From positions 1 to 40,479 of the forward strand of contig JAECQP010000031.1 in the NCBI GenBank assembly GCA_015999745.1: a stretch of DNA of 40,479 bases, read 5' to 3'. Both the position numbers and the translations under genes were made by a program. This stretch comes from Sphingobacteriia bacterium. Its GTDB lineage: Bacteria; Bacteroidota; Bacteroidia; Chitinophagales; Chitinophagaceae. The notes under the pieces are model-generated. The model saw only the letters and a program-made list of their open reading frames with translations, did not search any database and had not been told where the DNA came from. Below, in pieces: positions 27,166-35,898 of the stretch (its first letter is position 1; each line of letters opens with the position of its first letter).

Positions 27166-27891
27166 GTTCCAGATTCTCCAGCTCTCTTCGGCCTGCAATA
27201 CCAGCATCTCATATCCATTCTGTACAGTGGCGCCCTGCGCTTTCCCCTTTTGGAGAAAAGCTGTTTCTTCCGGATTATAGATCAGGTCGAACAAATGGTG
27301 CCTGCCAGTTATGAAATGATAGGGAATTTCAGGAAATGCCCGGATATCGGGGTACTGACCAACAGGAGAGGTATTGATCAGCAGCGTGTGCTCCATCATT
27401 ACATGTTCATTAATCTGAGCATAACTGAACTGGGAAATATCCGGCGTTCTGGATACCACCGTATACCCAATACCCATTTCTTCCAGCGCATAAGTAACCG
27501 CAGCAGAAGCGCCCCCTGAACCCAGCACCAATGCACGTGTATGATGCGATTGCAGAAATGGTTCGAGGGATTGTCTGAATCCTGTTACATCGGTATTATA
27601 TCCTCTGAGCTGACCATTCACCATGTGCACACAATTACAGGCCCCCATCTCTTTTACAGCGTCCGTAGCGCTGTGCAGGAATTCGAGTATCTGCTTCTTA
27701 TAAGGAATGGTGATATTGAAACCGCAGAGACCGGGATGCGCCGCCATGATCGCAGGAAGCTGGTCAATACCGGGTATGGGAAAATTCAGGTATTCGGCAT
27801 CGGTAATACCCAGCTCCTCAAACTTTTGGGTAAAATATTCTTGAGAAAAGGAATGTGTCAGCGGGTATCCGATCAGGCCAAATGTGCGCAT
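27157..27891 (-). CDS. aroE: Shikimate dehydrogenase
   Basis: This 244-aa NADPH-dependent enzyme makes shikimate from 3-dehydroshikimate in aromatic amino acid synthesis. The substrate-binding SFSQ motif (GYPLTHSFSQEYF), the catalytic Lys in NITIPYKKQIL, the Asp of GYNTDVTGF and the NADP-binding GSGGASAAVTYAL are all visible. It is shorter than E. coli AroE, as is usual in Bacteroidota. It follows the ComA-family gene by 3 nt in the same direction, so both may form one operon. Its end overlaps the thioesterase gene. Confidence 0.93.
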   Translation of the reverse strand: MRTFGLIGYPLTHSFSQEYFTQKFEELGITDAEYLNFPIPGIDQLPAIMAAHPGLCGFNITIPYKKQILEFLHSATDAVKEMGACNCVHMVNGQLRGYNTDVTGFRQSLEPFLQSHHTRALVLGSGGASAAVTYALEEMGIGYTVVSRTPDISQFSYAQINEHVMMEHTLLINTSPVGQYPDIRAFPEIPYHFITGRHHLFDLIYNPEETAFLQKGKAQGATVQNGYEMLVLQAEESWRIWNSA

Positions 27892-27894
27892 ACA

Positions 27895-28662
27895 CTATTT
27901 TTTATCGAGGTATAATTCAAAAGTATCTCCTCTTAAACCAATGCGCATGGCCTCCAGCGGAATCACTTCATTGGGCGCAATATTACCGAGGTTCACATTG
28001 CAACCGATCAGTTCCAGGAAGTAGAGCTGTTGCGCTTTCTGCGGCGCTTCCCAGATAATTTTCTCCGCAGGGATCTGTGTGAGGATTTCCTGAACCAGGC
28101 CTTCCCTTACCTCACCGCTTCCCCTGTAAATACCCACATTACCCGCTTCACGGGCTTCTGCAATTACATAGGAAGAACCGGCTTCCAGTTCTGCGCGCAT
28201 CTGCTCAATCCATTTATAAGGAGGAATGATATGTGTTGCATCCTTGCTACCCACTTCACTTAATACAGTGGCATACTTCGTTAATTTTTCGATATATCCG
28301 CATTTTTCTGCATGCGGGATACTGATGGAACCATCACTTACCTCAATATAGCTGATCCCGAAATTTTTACACACATTGAGATAATCATCAAACTGGTTTC
28401 TGATCAGGAATGCTTCAAACAAAGTACCTCCGAAATAAAGGGGAATATTATAAGTCTGATAAACTTCAATTTTTTCTTTCAGATTGGGCGTAACAAACGA
28501 TGTTCCGAATCCAAGCTTCACAATATCTACATAAGGACCGGCGATGCTCATAAAATCCTTCACCTGGTTAATGCTCAGTCCCTTGTCCATCACCATTGTC
28601 AGTCCGGCGCTACGTGGTTGTTTTGTTCTCTCCGGAATCTGTGTCAAATTGAAATTCATCAT
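27895..28662 (-). CDS. ComA-family (phosphosulfolactate synthase-like) protein
   Basis: This 255-aa TIM-barrel protein from the paired ATG codons at 28662/28659 has family blocks RSAGLTMVMDKGLSINQ, DIVKLGFGTSF, YFGGTLFEAFL, YIEVSDGSISI, and the late KIIWEAPQKAQQLYFLELIGCNVNLGNI. In methanogens ComA condenses sulfite with phosphoenolpyruvate in coenzyme M synthesis. Bacteroidota carry ComA-like genes without coenzyme M, so the product here may serve another sulfonate pathway such as sulfonolipid synthesis (inference). Genes for further steps (comB, comC) are not in the window. The longer reading frame to 28713 is less likely because a TATTTTTG promoter-like box lies within it. Confidence 0.85.
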   Translation of the reverse strand: MMNFNLTQIPERTKQPRSAGLTMVMDKGLSINQVKDFMSIAGPYVDIVKLGFGTSFVTPNLKEKIEVYQTYNIPLYFGGTLFEAFLIRNQFDDYLNVCKNFGISYIEVSDGSISIPHAEKCGYIEKLTKYATVLSEVGSKDATHIIPPYKWIEQMRAELEAGSSYVIAEAREAGNVGIYRGSGEVREGLVQEILTQIPAEKIIWEAPQKAQQLYFLELIGCNVNLGNIAPNEVIPLEAMRIGLRGDTFELYLDKK

Positions 28663-28746
28663 ACCTTTCTGTTTATTCGGAGGCAAAAATACGCTAAAGC
28701 CATCAATCTGCACCTTACAACAACCCGGGTGTATTGAAATTAATTG

Positions 28747-30168
28747 CTAAATTTTCTTCCCTTTCTTATAGCGTGCAATGATATCGACCACCTGGTTATT
28801 CTGCAGTATACCCGGATTCAATTCCATAAACTTTTTGAGCAGTTTGGGAGATTTCTCCATTCCATTTTCCAGCCGGAGCAACGCCTCTTTTGATTTACCC
28901 ATGGCAAACAGGGCCGTACTTGCATAAAAATAAAACAAGGGTTTACCATCGGTAGCTTTTAATGCAGCAACACTTTGCTCCAGCGCTTCTGCAAAGAGTT
29001 CGGCCTTGAGTAAACAACGGATCAGCGCTTCCCACCCTGCCGTGTTTTTGGGTTTATGACGAACCACTGTTCCAAAATACTGGATGGCATCCCTGAATTT
29101 ATTCAGGTGCATCATGCACTCCCCCATAGCCAGGTTGTATTCGGGCACAGAGCGATGAATGCGCATGGCATTTTCCAGTTGCTTCACAGCGCCGGACCAC
29201 TGTTCTTCCAGCATATAGGTCACGGCAATTTTATAATGCAGTTTACTGTCGTCGGGGTTCAGGTGAACCGCTTTTTTATAGTTGAACCTCGCCTGCGCAA
29301 ATTTGCCCATGCGGTGATAACAATGTCCGATGGCTTCGTAAATCACATCTTCCGGGCGGGTCAGTTCCAATACCTTTTCCAGCACTTCAATCGCTTCCTT
29401 GTATTTTCTCAGCCGCAGGTAGGCGTCGCCCATGTTCCGGTAAGCATAATCAAATTTCTCATCAATGGCTACCGCGTACTGATAGGCGTCAATGGATTTT
29501 TCGTATAGTTTAATTCCCTGGTAAGCCGCCGCCAGGTTAAACCAGGCCAGTTCGCTAAAGGGATGTTCTTCAATAATCTGCTGATGGAGCCGGATGCTTT
29601 CTTCGTTACGGCCGGTAAAATCGGTCCAGAAACAGATCTTGTACAGGGCTTCCTCATTGGTAGGGTCCGCTTCCAGGATCAGCTTCAGGCAGTCAAAAAC
29701 CTTGTCGAATTCCTCATAATCATCGTACACATCAGCCAGCTCAAACAAGAGATCCAGGCGCTCATCTCCCTCAAACTGGGTTAAAGCGGCTTCCAACAGT
29801 TCCACCGCCCTGGGTTGCAGATCCAGGGCCAGGTAGGCATCGGTCTTCAGGATGTACAGGTTGAGATCGGTACTGTCGAACAGTTCGGCAGTTTCCAGGA
29901 TATCCAGGGCTTCCTGGTATTTGCGGGTGGCCAGCAGCAAATCGGCCTTTTTGATCATGAGGCTGGCAGAATAAGGAAATTGCGCCAACGCGGTCTCTGC
30001 TGCCTCCATGGCTTCGGGGATATCATCCTTTTCGTCATAGTAGTCAATGATCCGTTCAAAGGCATCTTCCTCTAAAAAACTGTGATTTCTGCCGTGTTTA
30101 AGGTTCTGGTACTGAATGATCAGCTCCTTCAGCTCTTCACGATCTTCGCGGTAGGGATTATCTCGCAT
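28747..30168 (-). CDS. TPR-repeat scaffold protein
   Basis: The 473-aa product consists almost entirely of tetratricopeptide repeats, for example SELAWFNLAAAYQGIKLYEK, FDYAYRNMGDAYLRLRKYKE, VIYEAIGHCYHRMGKFAQA and SKLHYKIAVTYMLEEQWSGA. I count about 11-12 helix pairs from residue 40 to 440. There is no signal peptide or membrane segment, so it probably acts as a cytosolic protein-protein interaction scaffold. Its ATG is on its own, with no upstream partner on this strand. The exact role cannot be inferred. Confidence 0.88.
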   Translation of the reverse strand: MRDNPYREDREELKELIIQYQNLKHGRNHSFLEEDAFERIIDYYDEKDDIPEAMEAAETALAQFPYSASLMIKKADLLLATRKYQEALDILETAELFDSTDLNLYILKTDAYLALDLQPRAVELLEAALTQFEGDERLDLLFELADVYDDYEEFDKVFDCLKLILEADPTNEEALYKICFWTDFTGRNEESIRLHQQIIEEHPFSELAWFNLAAAYQGIKLYEKSIDAYQYAVAIDEKFDYAYRNMGDAYLRLRKYKEAIEVLEKVLELTRPEDVIYEAIGHCYHRMGKFAQARFNYKKAVHLNPDDSKLHYKIAVTYMLEEQWSGAVKQLENAMRIHRSVPEYNLAMGECMMHLNKFRDAIQYFGTVVRHKPKNTAGWEALIRCLLKAELFAEALEQSVAALKATDGKPLFYFYASTALFAMGKSKEALLRLENGMEKSPKLLKKFMELNPGILQNNQVVDIIARYKKGKKI

Positions 30169-30268
30169 TGGACGTTTGTTATTCTAATTTAGCCCATTAA
30201 AGGGAACTTTCTATAAAATTTATCAATTTTTAGGCCATTATTCACGATTGTTAATAAAAATTAAATAT

Positions 30269-30297
30269 TTGGAAAGTGAGGAATATCCTTATCTTCG
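30269..30297 (+). promoter_or_regulatory. Promoter upstream of the small secreted protein (TTG-N18-TATCTTCG)
   Basis: TTG at 30269-30271 and TATCTTCG at 30290-30297 are 18 nt apart. The -7 box differs from TAnnTTTG at one base. It lies only 14 nt before the ATG at 30311, supporting that start and implying a very short leader. Confidence 0.6.
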
Positions 30298-30310
30298 CAA
30301 AGTGAAGAGT

Positions 30311-30655
30311 ATGTTAAAGCATAAGAACCTTTGTCTGGCGATTGCACTTGTATTAAGTGCCAATCTGACTTATGCTGCGCTTTCCTTCACTGGAATTGTT
30401 GATGAAAGCACCAGGAACAGTAAGTATTCTCTTCGCAATCTCAGCAAATTCTCCAAAAAAGGACTTTCTCTGAACGCCGTAAAATCGAACCTTCAATACA
30501 AAGGACTTCACGTTCCCACCAACGCCAATACCCTTCAGAACAACGAGGTAAACAGCATGTTACACTACGAAAACGGGAACACCACTTATATATACCCCTA
30601 TAAGTTTAAAGTGAAGGTTCCAAAGTTCAAGACACCTGCTCCTCCCGTTCGCTAA
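30311..30655 (+). CDS. Small secreted basic protein, unknown function
   Basis: This 114-aa protein from the ATG at 30311 starts with a signal peptide (LKHKNLCLAIALVLSANLTY, then AALSF). The upstream in-frame ATG at 30248 lies before the promoter and is rejected. The mature part is short and basic with a Tyr-rich end (NTTYIYPYKFKVKVPKFK, then TPAPPVR). There are no cysteines beyond the one in the signal peptide, and no recognised domain. Codon use and the clear promoter argue that it is real. It looks like a lineage-specific secreted protein of the Chitinophagaceae, an inference from general pattern. Confidence 0.65.
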   Translation: MLKHKNLCLAIALVLSANLTYAALSFTGIVDESTRNSKYSLRNLSKFSKKGLSLNAVKSNLQYKGLHVPTNANTLQNNEVNSMLHYENGNTTYIYPYKFKVKVPKFKTPAPPVR

Positions 30656-30667
30656 TTTTTCACCGCT

Positions 30668-31303
30668 TTAATTCAGTAGCCTGTATCCACTTGAAGGGAT
30701 ATCAAATTTTGATGCCTGTACGGGATTCAGATTGATCCGGGTAGCGGTATAGGTAATGGTTTGGCCACCGCCTTCCATGGCTTCGTATTCCAGCACAAAA
30801 CCCGGAATATCTTTGAACTGGTATTCAAACTCCCTGACAGAAGGTGCAATGGTTGTAGCATAGAATACCGTGAACTGGCTGCCATTTTGCAGCTTCAGGA
30901 CGGCTTTTTTACAATCATAGCCCAGGATATTCCTGGTTTCATTCAGATAAGTAACGGTCATGCCGCTGAATTTGCTGTTTTGGCTTATCCAGTCCTTACC
31001 ACTCAGTTTGGTCATGAACTTATTGGCGCCCATCTCGCGAAGGATTACCGCATTACCTGTACTCTTATCGTAAATCATGGTTTGCAGAAAGGAGGGACTG
31101 ACCAGGTCTACCCGGCTGTTGTTTCCCTTGATATAAACCGTTTTGGAACTGGCTTTTAATAATTCCGCGGCCTCCTGATCGGTTTGCCCGGAAACGGCCG
31201 CCTGGATACTGTATGTAACCGTGCATTCTGCTACCACACGGGTTTGGGCAAACGCATGCAAACCACCCGTCACCAGCAATACAAGAAACAGTAACTTTTG
31301 CAT
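30668..31303 (-). CDS. GLPGLI-like secreted protein
   Basis: This 211-aa protein has a signal peptide (QKLLFLVLLVTGGLHAFAQT). The mature part is beta-rich and contains RNILGYDCKKAVLKL and DIPGFVLEYEAMEGGG, resembling the signature region of GLPGLI or DUF4412-type proteins, where the loop reads GLPGLIL. Such proteins are periplasmic or outer-membrane-associated and of unknown function. It has a C-terminal SGYRLLN. It is read toward the plus-strand small secreted protein (convergent) and is separated from yidC by a terminator, so it is its own unit. Confidence 0.7.
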   Translation of the reverse strand: MQKLLFLVLLVTGGLHAFAQTRVVAECTVTYSIQAAVSGQTDQEAAELLKASSKTVYIKGNNSRVDLVSPSFLQTMIYDKSTGNAVILREMGANKFMTKLSGKDWISQNSKFSGMTVTYLNETRNILGYDCKKAVLKLQNGSQFTVFYATTIAPSVREFEYQFKDIPGFVLEYEAMEGGGQTITYTATRINLNPVQASKFDIPSSGYRLLN

Positions 31304-31327
31304 AATTCATCAGTTTACTTCAACAAG

Positions 31328-31352
31328 AAACCCTTCCGGTTTGGAAGGGTTT
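31328..31352 (-). terminator. Hairpin terminator after yidC
   Basis: A perfect 10-bp stem AAACCCTTCC (31328-31337) and GGAAGGGTTT (31343-31352) with a 5-nt loop lies 12 nt past the yidC stop. On the minus strand a T-rich TTTCTTGTTG stretch follows. Confidence 0.75.
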
Positions 31353-31363
31353 AAAGTTAGCCA

Positions 31364-33202
31364 CTATTTTTTATTTGTTTTGTTTTTCAAATCCTGCACT
31401 TTTTTCTGACTCTCCATCATCTGCTCGTAGCGATCCTGCCATTTACTCTTGGTTTTAGGCGTTTTCCGCTTCTGCTCAATCTTTGCCAGTATTTTATCGT
31501 GATCAATAATATAATTCTGGATCACAAACTGCAACAGCAATGTAATGATATTGGAAACGGTATAGTACCAGGTAAGCGCCGAAGGCAGGCTGTTAAAGAT
31601 AAACAACAGCATGAACGGGAAGATATAAGGCATGTACTTCAAAGCAGGGTTATCCTGTGTGGGGGTCATGCTCATATTGTAGATGGAAATCACAAAACTG
31701 GTGATGACCGCAGTAATGGTAAACAAACTGATATGATCGCCAAATGCAGGGATCGTAAAAGGCAGTGTTGCAATGGAATCATAGGAAGAAAGATCCTTGC
31801 TCCACAGAAATGCCTGGCCTCTCAATGCAATATTGGAATTAAAGAAACTATACAGGGCAAAGAAGATCGGGATCTGCAACAATGCAGGAATACAACCACC
31901 CAACGGATTAACACCGGCTTCTCTGAACAGTTTCATCTGCTCCATGGCAAAACCCTGCTGATCATCGCCGAATTTCTTTTTCAGGGTATCCAGTTCAGGA
32001 CGCATCGCTTTCATTTTGGCGCCGCTGAGGTAACTGCTGTAGGTAAGCGGGGCGGTAACCAGGCGAATGAACAGTGTCAGCAGCAATACCACCCAACCAT
32101 AGTTGGTAACGAATCCTGCAAAGAAATCGAACACTTTCATGATAATGTACTTGTTGATCGGACGAACAAAAGAGTACATGTCTCTACCCAGGTTCACGAT
32201 CTTATCCATTTCAGGAGCCTGCTTTTTCAGCATTTCATAATCGCTTGGGCCGATATAAAAATGAAAAGGAATACTGATAGCAGCAGCAGCGGGAACCTTC
32301 ATTTGCAGGTTAGCCGCAGTCGTTGCCAGGTGATGGGTTGTATCTGTTTTGCGCTCCCATTTTACATCACCGCCGGTAAAACTGTTATCGGCAATCAGGG
32401 TGCTGTTGAAAAACTGCTGTACCACGCTCAGCCACTGGACCGGCTTTCCGAAAGTATGTTCCGTTTTGGAAGAGATATAATCAAAATCATTCCCTTCAGA
32501 GAAACAGATATTGGACACCTGCCTTTCGTAACCGGCCGTACGTTCCATCTGCGTAGTAGCCACATTCCAGTTGAAGTTCAGGGAATTATTGGTCAGCAAT
32601 TGATCCGCTCCGTTCATCTGCAGCTTCCAGTCGATATTATATTCATTGGGCTTAACGGTAAACTCGTGTACTACCCGCTGTCCATTGGCTCCATCAATAG
32701 AGAACTTCACGATCTGTGTGCCCTGCGCACCTTTCTCCACACTGGCCGCAGTAAAGAACAGCGACTCGGAACGGGCGCTCAGACCAGCGCCGGTATTGAT
32801 ATTGTAACTGATGCTGCTCTTATCGGATAACACGACCGGATTACCGGAACCGTCCTTGTATTTTTTCAGTTGAACGCTCTTAATCTGCGCACCCTTATTG
32901 GTAAAAGTGGCTTTCATGACCTCATTCTCCAGCACAACCGTTTGCTCCGTACCCACGGCAGCGTCGGTGAAATTACCGGCAGCCGCTTTCCTGACTGCGG
33001 TATCTCTTTTTAAGGAGTCGAGTTTGGCTGCAACAGTGTCTTGCAGTTTAACTTTAGCAGCGGCAACTTTCGTCAAAGAATCCTCCTGCTGCTGCTTCAA
33101 TTTAAGTATGGATGATTGTTGCTGTCCGGTGTACCAGAAATACAAAATAAACAATGCACCAAGCAACACAAACCCAATGACCGAATTCTTGTCCGTCTTC
33201 AT
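31364..33202 (-). CDS. yidC: Membrane protein insertase YidC
   Basis: This is a 612-aa Oxa1/YidC/Alb3 insertase. N-terminal TM (SVIGFVLLGALFILYFWYTG) then a large periplasmic beta domain (to about residue 330), and the conserved five-helix core. The core contains the hydrophilic-groove Arg in LFIRLVTAPLTY, the two-helix hairpin AMRPELDTLKKKFGDDQQGF, GVNPLGGCIPALLQIPIFFALY, and SALTWYYTVSNIITLL. The C-terminal tail is basic (KRKTPKTKSKW). The ATG at 33202 is preferred over the longer frame to 33307 because a TACCTTTG box lies 20 nt upstream. It inserts membrane proteins alone or with SecYEG. Confidence 0.96.
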   Translation of the reverse strand: MKTDKNSVIGFVLLGALFILYFWYTGQQQSSILKLKQQQEDSLTKVAAAKVKLQDTVAAKLDSLKRDTAVRKAAAGNFTDAAVGTEQTVVLENEVMKATFTNKGAQIKSVQLKKYKDGSGNPVVLSDKSSISYNINTGAGLSARSESLFFTAASVEKGAQGTQIVKFSIDGANGQRVVHEFTVKPNEYNIDWKLQMNGADQLLTNNSLNFNWNVATTQMERTAGYERQVSNICFSEGNDFDYISSKTEHTFGKPVQWLSVVQQFFNSTLIADNSFTGGDVKWERKTDTTHHLATTAANLQMKVPAAAAISIPFHFYIGPSDYEMLKKQAPEMDKIVNLGRDMYSFVRPINKYIIMKVFDFFAGFVTNYGWVVLLLTLFIRLVTAPLTYSSYLSGAKMKAMRPELDTLKKKFGDDQQGFAMEQMKLFREAGVNPLGGCIPALLQIPIFFALYSFFNSNIALRGQAFLWSKDLSSYDSIATLPFTIPAFGDHISLFTITAVITSFVISIYNMSMTPTQDNPALKYMPYIFPFMLLFIFNSLPSALTWYYTVSNIITLLLQFVIQNYIIDHDKILAKIEQKRKTPKTKSKWQDRYEQMMESQKKVQDLKNKTNKK

Positions 33203-33221
33203 ACTAAATTTTATTGAGCGG

Positions 33222-33229
33222 CAAAGGTA
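33222..33229 (-). promoter_or_regulatory. yidC -7 promoter box (TACCTTTG)
   Basis: An exact TACCTTTG on the minus strand, identical to those of rpsJ, rpsL and fusA, lies 20 nt before the yidC ATG. No TTG is found at the usual 18-20 nt spacing, so the -33 element is weak or missing. Confidence 0.5.
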
Positions 33230-33378
33230 GTATTTGGAATGAGAACTGGGCGTTTCCTGAACAAAATGGTTAAAATAGGCCAAAATATCGTTCCTTTGAC
33301 CTTCCAACCAACCACCAACCTCCTTTTAACCGGTTTAAAAGCATAACCGGCAACGGATAACCCGATAAAATCGTTGTT

Positions 33379-34500
33379 ATGGTGGTAAACACATCCCCCT
33401 CCCGCAGAACCCGTTTTCTTTGGTGGCTTTCCACCGCAGATGAGCAGTTATTAACCGATTGTACCGTAGACCGGGGCAGGTATGCCATCATTGGAATGCT
33501 GGTACTGGGCACCTGGACCTTTGCCACCCTGGCCTGGGCCTATTTTTTCAGTACGGTGGTAGCAAGTGTGTATACGGCCATTTTATTGGGACTGCTGATG
33601 GGGTGGATCATCCTGCAGATAGACCGGGCCCTGATCAAAGGCATGAGAAAGGGCAAACAAAAGTTCTTCCCCCTCCTATTCCGTGGATTGCTGGCCGTAT
33701 CCATCGGGTTGTTTATGGCGCAGCCCGCCCTGGTATTTTTATTTGACAAGGAAATCAACCTGCAGATTTCCCTCGACAATGAGGTTCGGAAAAAGGAAAA
33801 AAGAAACAGGCAGGATAGTGTATATGCCGCAGAACGATCCGCGGTGCAGATGCGGAAGCAGGTGGCAGAAACAGAGCTGAAGAATCGCTATGCCGAGGTA
33901 AGCAAAGCCCGGGAAGCATTTATCCAGGAAGCAGACGGAACCGGGGGCAGTAAAAAACCGGGGCTGAAAACCATTGCACAGGCCAAACAATCTGCCTACC
34001 AGAAACTGGACCAGGACTACCGGCAAAAGGCCGCCGAACTTGCACCGGAAATAGCCCGGGCAGACAGTGCGCTGAAAGCAATGGAAGCACATATACAACA
34101 GGAACAGCAATCCTTTGCATCCTTACTGAACAATGGATTCATCACCCGTATTGAGGCGCTGAACCACCTGATAGAAAACAGCAATGCCGTAGCATTCCGG
34201 TATTATCTGCTGGTGGCCATTTTGTTGTTGATAGAACTGATGCCCGTACTGGCCAAACTGTTGCTGCCAACAGGAACCTATGAGTTGAAGGTGGAACTGC
34301 AGGAGGAAATGGAAGCCATCACCCAACGCACGGCATACGAACAGGATACGGATATGATCCGGCATTTCTTTGCAGAAGCCTCCGCTAAAAGGAAAAGCAG
34401 CATACAGGAAGAGATCCTGGAATGGGAGCCTGCAGCAGAAAATCCGTTCAGTACATTATGGGAAAAAGTGAAGCGAAGGTTGCTTACACAGAAGGGTTAA
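33379..34500 (+). CDS. DUF4407-family membrane protein
   Basis: This 373-aa protein has four TM segments: YAIIGMLVLGTWTFATLAWA, SVYTAILLGLLMGWIILQ, GLLAVSIGLFMAQPALVFLF, and, after a long coiled-coil part, YYLLVAILLLIELMPVLAKL. The region between TM3 and TM4 (about residues 130-265) is charged, Gln/Lys/Glu-rich and probably a coiled coil. The topology is that of DUF4407 proteins, whose function is unknown. It is divergent from yidC, and its 3' end converges with the gene at 34528. No signal peptide. Confidence 0.82.
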   Translation: MVVNTSPSRRTRFLWWLSTADEQLLTDCTVDRGRYAIIGMLVLGTWTFATLAWAYFFSTVVASVYTAILLGLLMGWIILQIDRALIKGMRKGKQKFFPLLFRGLLAVSIGLFMAQPALVFLFDKEINLQISLDNEVRKKEKRNRQDSVYAAERSAVQMRKQVAETELKNRYAEVSKAREAFIQEADGTGGSKKPGLKTIAQAKQSAYQKLDQDYRQKAAELAPEIARADSALKAMEAHIQQEQQSFASLLNNGFITRIEALNHLIENSNAVAFRYYLLVAILLLIELMPVLAKLLLPTGTYELKVELQEEMEAITQRTAYEQDTDMIRHFFAEASAKRKSSIQEEILEWEPAAENPFSTLWEKVKRRLLTQKG

Positions 34501-34527
34501 AGCCGGATGGCAGTGCCACCAGGCCCT

Positions 34528-35784
34528 CTACCTGAAACGGTAGGCAACCCCAACGGATAATATATTCACTTTATAGTTCGTATTGATATATTCAGTCATG
34601 TTGCTTCCAAACCGGTAATCTGCAAAAAGATCAAACTTAGAAAAGCTGACCATCGCTCCAACAGCAGGAGATGCAACCACATTTTTAAACTTTGGGGTAT
34701 TCTGATAAACGGAAACCGATCCGCTTAAACTCTCCTCGGAGGTTTGATTTTTTTTACTCACATTAATCAATCCCATTACCCCTGCATTCAATGAAACGCG
34801 GGCCCGGGCCAAAGGGTTCAATGTATATTTTACAGACAATCCGGCGCCTGCAAATGTATTTTTAAAATCATATTTAATTCCATTGCTGATTGCGGATTTT
34901 TTTGTTCCGGTTGTATTGTAAAACAATAAAGCGCCTTCCACCATAAAGCTTAACTTGGCATAAGGGCTTGAAGATTTTATCAGGTACCCGAATTTAATAA
35001 GGGGTGAAGTGACGCTCTTGATTTCAGAATCCTTATTCAGTAATGTACCGGATCCTGTTACGGTAGTTGAGAAAGCAGCAACACCCAGGCCAACAAAAAA
35101 GGTTCCCCCGCTTTTTGCAGGACTTTTGGGTTTTACATTATTCAGCTTACTGAAAACATTGGTTAATTCATAGACATTATATCCTGTTCTGTTAAGCTGT
35201 TCTGAGATATCCCCCATTTCCTTCTCTGCAATGTTAAGATTCCAGAGTTGTTTTTTATATTCCAGGTTCTCTGTTACAGAGGAAGTACCATAGCGAGGAT
35301 CATTTTTATCCTTTTCGCCATTGAATTTTTTAATACCCTTGCTGTATATCAGCTCAACAGGTTGATTATCCCTGATATAATAGAAATACGACCTTTCACT
35401 ATTCATATAGTGTGCCAGGGAAATCTTACCCTGCACCAGTATATTTAACCAGGCCGTTATGCTTTCTGTTTTATTTTCGTTGGATGGAACCTCATCATAT
35501 TCGTTTACCGGCGTAAGGTGTTTTTCTATCGTATACCGCTTATACAACAGATTTTCTCCATCTACACCAAAAGCCTGTAAATCGGCTACTTCATATTTTT
35601 TTTCACTGGTAGACTTAAATGTGATTTTCTCAGGATTCCTGCCCCATTCATTCACAACGATATCACCTCTCAGGGTATCACCGGTATTGGCCACCACCCA
35701 ACCCTTTTGAATCTGTTTCTGGCCAAAAACTGTTGATGAACCCAGCAGGAAAAATAAGCTGCTAATTAATTTTATTCTTTTCAT
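34528..35784 (-). CDS. Probable outer-membrane beta-barrel protein
   Basis: 418 aa from the ATG at 35784. It starts with a signal peptide (KRIKLISSLFFLLGSSTVFG). The longer frame to 35811 begins with MVIPFKNVL and is rejected. The N-terminal half (GWVVANTGDTLRGDIVV, ITFKSTSEKKYEVADLQAFGV) is a beta domain also hinted at in the small protein at 17801-18370. The C-terminal part alternates polar and hydrophobic residues with FFVGLGVAAFSTTVTGSG, AGAGLSVKYTL-like strands and a terminal LSVGVAYRFR. This looks like a small outer-membrane barrel ending in aromatic-x-Arg. Function unknown. It marks the boundary with the accessory island. Confidence 0.7.
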   Translation of the reverse strand: MKRIKLISSLFFLLGSSTVFGQKQIQKGWVVANTGDTLRGDIVVNEWGRNPEKITFKSTSEKKYEVADLQAFGVDGENLLYKRYTIEKHLTPVNEYDEVPSNENKTESITAWLNILVQGKISLAHYMNSERSYFYYIRDNQPVELIYSKGIKKFNGEKDKNDPRYGTSSVTENLEYKKQLWNLNIAEKEMGDISEQLNRTGYNVYELTNVFSKLNNVKPKSPAKSGGTFFVGLGVAAFSTTVTGSGTLLNKDSEIKSVTSPLIKFGYLIKSSSPYAKLSFMVEGALLFYNTTGTKKSAISNGIKYDFKNTFAGAGLSVKYTLNPLARARVSLNAGVMGLINVSKKNQTSEESLSGSVSVYQNTPKFKNVVASPAVGAMVSFSKFDLFADYRFGSNMTEYINTNYKVNILSVGVAYRFR

Positions 35785-35866
35785 AAGCACATTTTTAAAT
35801 GGAATTACCAAAAGCGCATAAAAGGGGCGCCAAAAGTAGCAGGATATTAATTATATAATCACCGAT

Positions 35867-35894
35867 TTTTATGTAGTAATAATACTACATAAAA
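35867..35894. repeat. 12-bp perfect inverted repeat at the island boundary
   Basis: TTTTATGTAGTA (35867-35878) and TACTACATAAAA (35883-35894) are separated by ATAA. No repeat of the motif was seen before the intact XRE gene. It could be an operator, a terminator, or a relic of an insertion. Confidence 0.55.
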
Positions 35895-35898
35895 TTAA

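Noticed and set aside
31499..32830. 443-codon plus-strand open frame inside yidC
   Set aside because: It is antisense to the clearly coding yidC; composition (Gln/His/Arg/Cys-rich) is that of a reverse-complement shadow.
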